Source of the DNA: Pseudomonadota bacterium
GTDB lineage: Bacteria; Pseudomonadota; Gammaproteobacteria; Burkholderiales; Rhodocyclaceae
DNA length: 49,000 bases
Direction of reading: 5' to 3'
Assembly (NCBI GenBank): GCA_029780075.1
Contig: JAKOZI010000011.1
Location: 1 to 49,000, forward strand
The notes below the pieces were generated by a model. It saw only the letters and a list, made by a program, of their open reading frames with translations, searched no databases and was not told the origin of the DNA. The stretch's first letter is position 1, and the number at the start of each line of letters is the position of its first letter. The translations under genes were made by a program, and so were the position numbers. Positions 44,095-49,000 of this stretch are shown piece after piece.

Positions 44095-44676
44095 ATGAAG
44101 GTTTTCGCAGCAGTCATGGTTTCCCTGTCGCTTGCTGCCGCCGTTCAGCTGGCGTGGGCGCAGGAGGAAGTTGCCTTGCTTGCCGACACGCGCAAGACCG
44201 CCCTGCCGGTGCTGCCCAAGGTTGTCCAGGCGATGCAGACCGCAGTCAGCGAACAAGGTCCGGTCGGTGCGATTCCCGTCTGCAAGGAGAAAGCGCCACA
44301 ACTGCTGCAGGACATGCGTCGGCAGACGGGCTGGAATATTCGCCGCGTCAGCCTGAAGTCACGCAATCCAGCGACCGGCACGCCCGATGCTTGGGAAACG
44401 CGCCAGCTCGCTGGCTTCAACATTCAGTTTGCCAATGGCGCCAAGCCCGAGCAGCTCGAAGTTGGCGAGGTGGTTACCGCCCCCGATGGCAAGCGCAGCT
44501 ATCGCTACATGAAAGCCTTGCCGGTAGTCGAGGTCTGCCTGAGCTGCCACGGTACCGTCGATTCGCTGTCGGCTGATCTCAGGACGGCCCTGGCCAGAGA
44601 CTACCCGCATGATCGTGCAACGGGTTATGCCACCGGGCAGGTACGCGGCGCGTTGTCGGTCATTCGGCCCCTTTGA
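44095..44676 (+). CDS. DUF3365 haem protein
   Basis: A 193-residue exported protein from the ATG at 44095, with GGAGG six bases upstream. A signal peptide (VFAAVMVSLSLAAAVQLAWA) is followed by the DUF3365/Tll0287-like fold: AIPVCKEKAPQLLQDMRRQTGWNIRRVSLKSRNPATGTPDAWE and a C-terminal CLSCHG, a CxxCH c-type haem motif. Related domains act as redox sensors or electron carriers in the periplasm. No sensor kinase is fused to it. It lies between the BtsS/CobW remnant and the PP2C gene. Confidence 0.88.
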   Translation: MKVFAAVMVSLSLAAAVQLAWAQEEVALLADTRKTALPVLPKVVQAMQTAVSEQGPVGAIPVCKEKAPQLLQDMRRQTGWNIRRVSLKSRNPATGTPDAWETRQLAGFNIQFANGAKPEQLEVGEVVTAPDGKRSYRYMKALPVVEVCLSCHGTVDSLSADLRTALARDYPHDRATGYATGQVRGALSVIRPL

Positions 44677-44820
44677 GCGGGTTTGCGCCGGACTGAGACG
44701 CAAGCGCTTCGCGCATACCCCCCTTCGACGAGCGCAGACTGGCACAATGGCGACTGTATCCGAAAGAGCGGTTTCAATGGCAAAACGTGGCGCGGGGATG
44801 CCCGAAAAGGGGCAGGGAAT

Positions 44821-45729
44821 ATGGGCAAGTGGAGTGCGCGCGTGGCGCGCGCGGTGGCGGGCCTCTGGCCTGGCAAATCTGGCCGCAAACACGCCGGAGG
44901 GGGGTCGGTGAATCCCGCGGCGGCAAGTTATGTCGTCGAGTGCGGTTCGGCGACCGATATCGGCCTGGTGCGAAACAGCAATCAGGACGCGGTGGCTTTC
45001 ATTGTCCCGAGTGATCCTGCACAACGGCTGTGTCGCGGGGTGCTCGCGGTTGTGGCGGATGGCATGGGCGGGCACAACGCCGGTGAAGTAGCGAGTGGGC
45101 TGGCGATCGAGACGATTTGCCGCAGCTATTATGCAACGCCAGGTGATGACCCCCGGCGTGCGCTGGAAGTGGCGTTGCGCGAGGCGAATGACGCGGTTTT
45201 TCGTGCCGCGCAGGCCGATGCCGCGCTGGACGGCATGGGCACGACGGCGACGGCCCTGGTTCTGGTCGACGGCAGCGGGTGGTTTGCGCATGTCGGTGAC
45301 AGCCGCCTCTACCGTTGCTCGGCCGGGCTATGCGTGCAATTGACGCAGGATCAGACACTGGTCGCGGAACTGGTGAAGAACCAGATGCTTAGTGCTGAAC
45401 AGGCGCGTCATCATCCCGCACGCAATGTGCTGGTGTCGTCCCTGGGCACGCAGCCCGACCTGCGGGTGGTGGCCGAGCGTTGCGCGCCGCCCTTGACCGG
45501 CGACTGCTTCGTGTTGTGCTCCGACGGGCTGTGGGAGAGTGTCGAGCCGGGTGACATCGCCGAAATTGTGACTTCCCGGGGGGTCGAAGATGCCTGTCGG
45601 GATCTGGTGGCGCTGGCCCTTGAACGCGACGGCCACGACAATGTTTCCGTGGTGGCTCTTGCCCTGCGACCGGTAGAGCCCACGCCACAGGCAGCGGCGC
45701 CACGACCCGCCGCCGAGCACGGCGAATGA
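44821..45729 (+). CDS. PP2C-family Ser/Thr protein phosphatase
   Basis: 302 residues from the ATG at 44821, a few bases after AGGG. A basic N-terminus precedes the PP2C domain (about 38-280), which has all metal-site motifs: NSNQDAVAF, VADGMGGHNAGEVAS, GMGTTATALVL, HVGDSRLYR, CSDGLWE and DGHDNVSVV. It is a soluble Mn2+/Mg2+-dependent phosphatase of the Stp/PrpC type. The usual partner kinase is not adjacent; the only Hanks kinase in the window is at 19557-20906. An upstream in-frame ATG-less extension to 44683 overlaps nothing but lacks homology. mobA follows. Confidence 0.92.
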   Translation: MGKWSARVARAVAGLWPGKSGRKHAGGGSVNPAAASYVVECGSATDIGLVRNSNQDAVAFIVPSDPAQRLCRGVLAVVADGMGGHNAGEVASGLAIETICRSYYATPGDDPRRALEVALREANDAVFRAAQADAALDGMGTTATALVLVDGSGWFAHVGDSRLYRCSAGLCVQLTQDQTLVAELVKNQMLSAEQARHHPARNVLVSSLGTQPDLRVVAERCAPPLTGDCFVLCSDGLWESVEPGDIAEIVTSRGVEDACRDLVALALERDGHDNVSVVALALRPVEPTPQAAAPRPAAEHGE

Positions 45730-45781
45730 CCCTCGCTCAGTGTCTGAGGGTCGGCGGCGCGCGCGGCGAGAGGCATGCGCC

Positions 45782-46381
45782 TTGCGCGTCGATGGAATAA
45801 CGGGGGTCGTCCTCGCGGGCGGGCTCGGCCGGCGCATGGGTGGTCTCGACAAAGGACTGCAGGATCTCGGTGGCCGACCGATGATTGCCTGGGTGATCGA
45901 GCGGCTCGGTCCGCAGGTCGACGAACTGTTGATCAACGCCAATCAGAACGGCGAGCGCTACAGCGCTTTTGGCCATCGTGTCGTGCCCGATCAGGTCGCT
46001 GATTTCGCCGGGCCGCTGGCCGGTCTGCACGCCGCGATGTCGGTGGCCAGGCACCCTTTGGTCGCCACGGCTCCCTGCGATTCCCCTTTTCTTCCGGCCG
46101 ACCTGGTGGCGCGCCTGCAACAGGCCTTGACCGCGAGTGGTGCTTCCCTCGCAGTGGCACGCACCGGTGCGCAGCCGCAACGGGTGTTTTCCCTGTGCCG
46201 ACGCGAACTCCTGCCGTCGCTGGGCGACTATCTCGGCAAGGGCGGGCGCAAGGTCGCGCGCTGGCACGATACGCTGACGGTGGTCGAGGTCGCATTTGAT
46301 GACCAGGCGGCAGCTTTCGAGAACATCAACACCTGTGCGGATCTGCAGCGTCTGGCGACGGACCCGGTGCGCACGCCGTAG
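45782..46381 (+). CDS. mobA: molybdenum cofactor guanylyltransferase
   Basis: Attaches GMP to molybdopterin to form the MGD cofactor of DMSO-reductase-family enzymes (nitrate reductase, formate dehydrogenase). 199 residues with the nucleotidyl-transferase signature VVLAGGLGRRMGGLDKGL, DFAGPLAGLHAAM and APCDSPFLPADLV. I place the start at the TTG at 45782 (RVDGITGVVLAGG), because GAGAGG lies eight bases upstream; GTG at 45740 is in frame but has no such site. It starts 52 bases after the PP2C stop. Confidence 0.92.
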   Translation: MRVDGITGVVLAGGLGRRMGGLDKGLQDLGGRPMIAWVIERLGPQVDELLINANQNGERYSAFGHRVVPDQVADFAGPLAGLHAAMSVARHPLVATAPCDSPFLPADLVARLQQALTASGASLAVARTGAQPQRVFSLCRRELLPSLGDYLGKGGRKVARWHDTLTVVEVAFDDQAAAFENINTCADLQRLATDPVRTP

Positions 46382-46433
46382 GGGCGGGCGCGTACCCGGC
46401 AAGGCTGCCCATCCGGCAACCTGGTCAACGGGT

Positions 46434-47597
46434 TCAGATCACTTTCTGCGTGCGCAACCGGGCAATTTCTTCCGTGCTGAACCCGGCCTCGAGAAGGATT
46501 TCCTCGCTGTGCTCGCCGGCGGCCGGTGGCGGCAGGCGGGTTTCGAAAGGCAGTTCGCTGATCTTGAACGGTGGCGCGAATTGTTTGACTCCGGCCACCT
46601 CGACGATCATCGCGCGCGCGCGCAGTTGCTCGTTCTCCAGACTTTCCTCGAAACGCAGCACCGGTGAGACGCAGCAGTCGACGCGCTCGAAGACCGCCGT
46701 CCAGTCGGCGAAACTGCGTTCGGCGAAGGCCGCTGCGAGTTCGCCACGGATGCGCAGACCCTCCGCGCCGGTGGCGAAGGCGAAGGGCTTGAGGTCGGGA
46801 CGATCGATGGCCGAACACAGCATCTGCCAGAACTTCGGCTCCATCGCGCTGACGGCCAAATGGCGCCCGTCGCTGGTGGCATAGACGCCGTAGCTGGGCA
46901 TGCCGCCGGAGAGGACATCTTCGCCGCGCGGCAGTGCCTGCCCCAGGCCCATTACGGCGAGCAACGGAAAGATCGTATGCGCGAAAACGGCATCGGTCAT
47001 CGCCACGTCGACATAGCGCCCACGACCTGTGGCGCGCGCATCGACCACCGCGGCGAGCAGGCCGACCAGCGCACTCAGTGAGCCGCCGAGCAGGTCGCCG
47101 ATCTGAAAGTTCGGGATCGCCGGCGCGCTGCCGGCGACGCCAATCTGGTCAAGCAGGCCACAGTAGCCGAGATAGTTCAGGTCGTGGCCGGCGCGGTCCC
47201 GATAGGGTCCATCCTGACCGTAGCCGGTAATCGCGCAGTACACGATGCGTTCATTGATCGCGGTCACGCTCGCGTAGCCGATGCCGAGCTTGTCCACCAC
47301 GCCAGGTCGAAACCCCTCAAGAATCACGTCGGCGGAGGCTGCAAGGCGCATGAAGGCCTCGACGCCGGCCGCCTGCTTGAGGTCGAGACTGAGGCTGCGC
47401 TTGTTGCGGTTGACGAGCTGGAAATAACTGATGTCGCCGTGTACGGCGCCGGCGCTGCGAGCGTAGTCACCGGCGCCGGTATCTTCGATCTTGATCACGT
47501 CGGCACCAAGGTCGGCGAGGTGCATGCTGGCCAGGGGCCCCGGCAACAGCCGCGTCAGATCGAGGACGCGGAGGCCGGCGAGAGGAGGAGAACGCAT
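46434..47597 (-). CDS. CaiB/BaiF CoA-transferase family, alpha-methylacyl-CoA racemase type
   Basis: 387 residues from the ATG at 47597 (MRSPPLAGLRVLDLTRLLPG). Family III fold marks include LADLGADVIKIED, LILEGFRPGVVDKLGIGY-like VILEGFRPG, and YGQDGPYRDRAGHDLNYLGYCG. The His of RAGHDLNY and the Asp of FQIGDLLGG correspond to the catalytic His/Asp pair of alpha-methylacyl-CoA racemases, which favours racemase over CoA-transferase activity. It would convert (2R)- to (2S)-methylacyl-CoA before beta-oxidation. It is divergent from the response-regulator gene. Confidence 0.88.
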   Translation of the reverse strand: MRSPPLAGLRVLDLTRLLPGPLASMHLADLGADVIKIEDTGAGDYARSAGAVHGDISYFQLVNRNKRSLSLDLKQAAGVEAFMRLAASADVILEGFRPGVVDKLGIGYASVTAINERIVYCAITGYGQDGPYRDRAGHDLNYLGYCGLLDQIGVAGSAPAIPNFQIGDLLGGSLSALVGLLAAVVDARATGRGRYVDVAMTDAVFAHTIFPLLAVMGLGQALPRGEDVLSGGMPSYGVYATSDGRHLAVSAMEPKFWQMLCSAIDRPDLKPFAFATGAEGLRIRGELAAAFAERSFADWTAVFERVDCCVSPVLRFEESLENEQLRARAMIVEVAGVKQFAPPFKISELPFETRLPPPAAGEHSEEILLEAGFSTEEIARLRTQKVI

Positions 47598-47627
47598 GGT
47601 GATTGCTTTCGGGATGGTGGATGGCGG

Positions 47628-47664
47628 GCCGGCTGGGCCGGCGCAGAACGCCGGCCCAGCCGGC
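47628..47664. repeat. perfect 16-bp inverted repeat
   Basis: GCCGGCTGGGCCGGCG (47628-47643) and its exact complement (47649-47664) flank the loop CAGAA. It lies in the 228-base divergent region, 31 bases from the racemase start, inside that gene's leader. No T-run follows on either strand. Confidence 0.8.
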
Positions 47665-47702
47665 ATGGCGTTTGTCGCTGTGGGTGCGGCCGCTATATTG
47701 TC

Positions 47703-47708
47703 TATAAT
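47703..47708 (+). promoter_or_regulatory. -10 element of the response-regulator gene
   Basis: TATAAT, perfect to consensus, 118 bases before the ATG at 47826, with no good -35 at normal spacing. This fits an activator-dependent promoter. Confidence 0.4.
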
Positions 47709-47784
47709 CTGGCCACTGGTCTACTCGGCGAGACGATGCCGGGATACAGCAACGCGGGCCAAGCCCACGCCTTGACCCAGCGAT

Positions 47785-47805
47785 CCCTCGGACCGCCTCC
47801 GAGGG
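47785..47805 (+). repeat. 8-bp leader hairpin before the response regulator
   Basis: CCCTCGGA and TCCGAGGG flank the loop CCGCC, ten bases upstream of the GGAG ribosome-binding site at 47815-47818. It could influence translation initiation, or simply structure the leader. Confidence 0.5.
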
Positions 47806-47825
47806 CCCTACAGTGGAGTGCCTGC

Positions 47826-49000
47826 ATGCTTGACGAATTGGTCCCGTTTGGGGATGACATCCAGGAACACGAGTCCCCCCCGTCAGGTGGTACGCCATGG
47901 AAGGTGCTGGTGGTCGATGACGACGACGAGGTGCATGACGTCACCCGCTTCGTGCTCCACGATCTGCGGATTTTCGGGCGGCCCCTGAACCTGTTGTACG
48001 CGCACAGTGCCCGCCAGGCGCGAGCGGTGCTGCGCCAGCATCCCGATACCGCGGTAGCCCTGCTGGATGTGGTGATGGAAACCGAGCGCGCCGGGCTCGA
48101 CCTGGTGGGATACCTGCGCGACGAACTGGGCCTGGCCGAATGTCGCATCATCCTGCGCACCGGCGAGCCGGGCTATGCGCCGGAACTGTCGGTGATGAAC
48201 GAATACGACATCAACGACTACCGGACCAAGAGCGAACTCACCCACACCCGTCTGATCACCACGGTCAGCGCCGCGCTGCGCGCCTACGAGCAACTGCGCG
48301 CCATCGCCGAGCACCGACGTGGGCTGGAACTGATTGTGCATGCGGCCGCCGGCCTGCTTGAACAGCATGCCGTCGCCGACCTCGCCGAAGGCGTGCTCAC
48401 CCAACTCGCCGCGCTGCTCAAGCTACCGGCGGACGGCATCGTCTGTACGCAGAAGGGATCGCCGTTCGGCGGCGACGGCGAGCACTGCTACGTGGTCGGT
48501 GCTGCCGGTCGGCACGCGCCTTACATCGCGCAGCCGCTGGAGGCGCTGCCGGAAGCGGGCATTGTCGCGGCAATTCAGAACAGCGTGGCGCGTGCGCAGC
48601 ACGTCTTCGCCGCGGATCACACCGTGCTCTACCTGAAGGCCGCCGGGAACCAGGAAGCCGCCGTGTATCTCGAGTCCGGGCACGTCGCGGCGGCTCTCGA
48701 CCGGCCTCTGCTCGACGTCTTCGTGGCCAACATCGCCGCCTGTTTCGGCAATGTCAAACTGGTCGAGCGCCTCAACCACATCGCTTTTCACGATCCGCTG
48801 ACGAGGCTGCCGAACCGCGTGCAGTTCATTGCCGACCTCGATGGCGTGGCTGGCCGGCCTGCCGACACCGTTGTGGCCCTGCTCGATATCGACCATTTCG
48901 CCGATCTCAACGACGGCCTCGGCCAGGACATCGGCAACGCCCTGCTGCTGGCTGTCGGCGAGCGGCTGCAAGCCCGGCTGGCGCCCGGCTGCCGTCTGGC
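47826..49000 (+). CDS. response regulator with DUF3369 and GGDEF, partial
   Basis: The gene runs off the window end; 391 codons are visible. An N-terminal receiver domain (KVLVVDDDDEVHDVT, phospho-acceptor D81 in ALLDVVME, conserved Lys in YRTKSEL) is followed by a DUF3369 domain (about 180-320, HRRGLELIVHAAAGLLEQ onward). A GGDEF domain then begins (IAFHDPLTRLPNRVQFI, LLDIDHFADLNDGLGQDIGNALL). The sequence stops before the GG(D/E)EF motif, so it is not known whether this is an active cyclase or whether an EAL or HD-GYP domain follows. GGAG precedes the ATG by seven bases. Confidence 0.9.
   Translation, partial: MLDELVPFGDDIQEHESPPSGGTPWKVLVVDDDDEVHDVTRFVLHDLRIFGRPLNLLYAHSARQARAVLRQHPDTAVALLDVVMETERAGLDLVGYLRDELGLAECRIILRTGEPGYAPELSVMNEYDINDYRTKSELTHTRLITTVSAALRAYEQLRAIAEHRRGLELIVHAAAGLLEQHAVADLAEGVLTQLAALLKLPADGIVCTQKGSPFGGDGEHCYVVGAAGRHAPYIAQPLEALPEAGIVAAIQNSVARAQHVFAADHTVLYLKAAGNQEAAVYLESGHVAAALDRPLLDVFVANIAACFGNVKLVERLNHIAFHDPLTRLPNRVQFIADLDGVAGRPADTVVALLDIDHFADLNDGLGQDIGNALLLAVGERLQARLAPGCRL

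Overview
The window is GC-rich, densely coded chromosomal DNA from a proteobacterium. Gene content (hslVU preceded by a STAS protein, grpE-dnaK-dnaJ, cysS facing ppi/ppiB/lpxH, RatA-type protein, glnS, a PEP-CTERM protein, several c-di-GMP and Ser/Thr signalling proteins) best fits a betaproteobacterium of the Rhodocyclales, perhaps Accumulibacter-like. That placement is inferred from protein flavour and gene order, not from a search. No phage, insertion sequence or CRISPR array is visible.

Layout. 1-230: a well-formed sigma70 promoter drives tRNA-Ala(GGC) and tRNA-Glu(TTC). 390-1956 (minus): zinc/cation efflux protein, a 53-residue small ORF and dtd, each overlapping the next by ATGA. 2114-6477 (plus): YejM-like sulfatase, RatA-like protein, glnS. 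6503-8823 (minus): ArsC-like protein, CBS protein and a PEP-CTERM GDSL hydrolase, preceded by a candidate sigma54 promoter, a tandem repeat and a leader terminator. 9146-14742 (minus): a five-gene MacAB-like exporter operon led by a TPR/outer-membrane-barrel protein. 14915-18063: STAS protein, hslV, hslU. 18182-20906 (minus): universal stress protein, TerC-family protein, Ser/Thr kinase with a cyclic-nucleotide domain. 21084-24862: grpE, dnaK and dnaJ with two sigma32-like promoters. 25017-32786: amino-acid-type binding protein, cysS (minus), a second TPR protein paralogous to the first, two cyclophilins, lpxH, recQ. 32789-39533: glutamate-synthase-like FMN protein, nadC, a 45-residue membrane protein, thrC, a diguanylate cyclase, a multi-pass membrane protein and a DUF2249 protein. 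39957-49000: secreted caspase with MORN repeats, DUF2062 protein, a small envelope protein, MarC protein, a degenerate BtsS/CobW chimera, a DUF3365 haem protein, a PP2C phosphatase, mobA, a CoA-transferase/racemase, and the first part of a response regulator with a GGDEF domain.

Together the genes show a housekeeping backbone (tRNA charging and proofreading, protein folding and degradation, lipid A, NAD, threonine) interspersed with envelope and signalling functions. The most unusual points are: (i) an exporter operon headed by a TPR protein fused to a predicted outer-membrane barrel; (ii) a second copy of that TPR module, 13 kb away, with the promoter co-duplicated but a different C-terminal domain; (iii) the regulatory region of the PEP-CTERM hydrolase; (iv) the secreted caspase-MORN protein; (v) the broken sensor-kinase/GTPase chimera at 43.6-44.0 kb.
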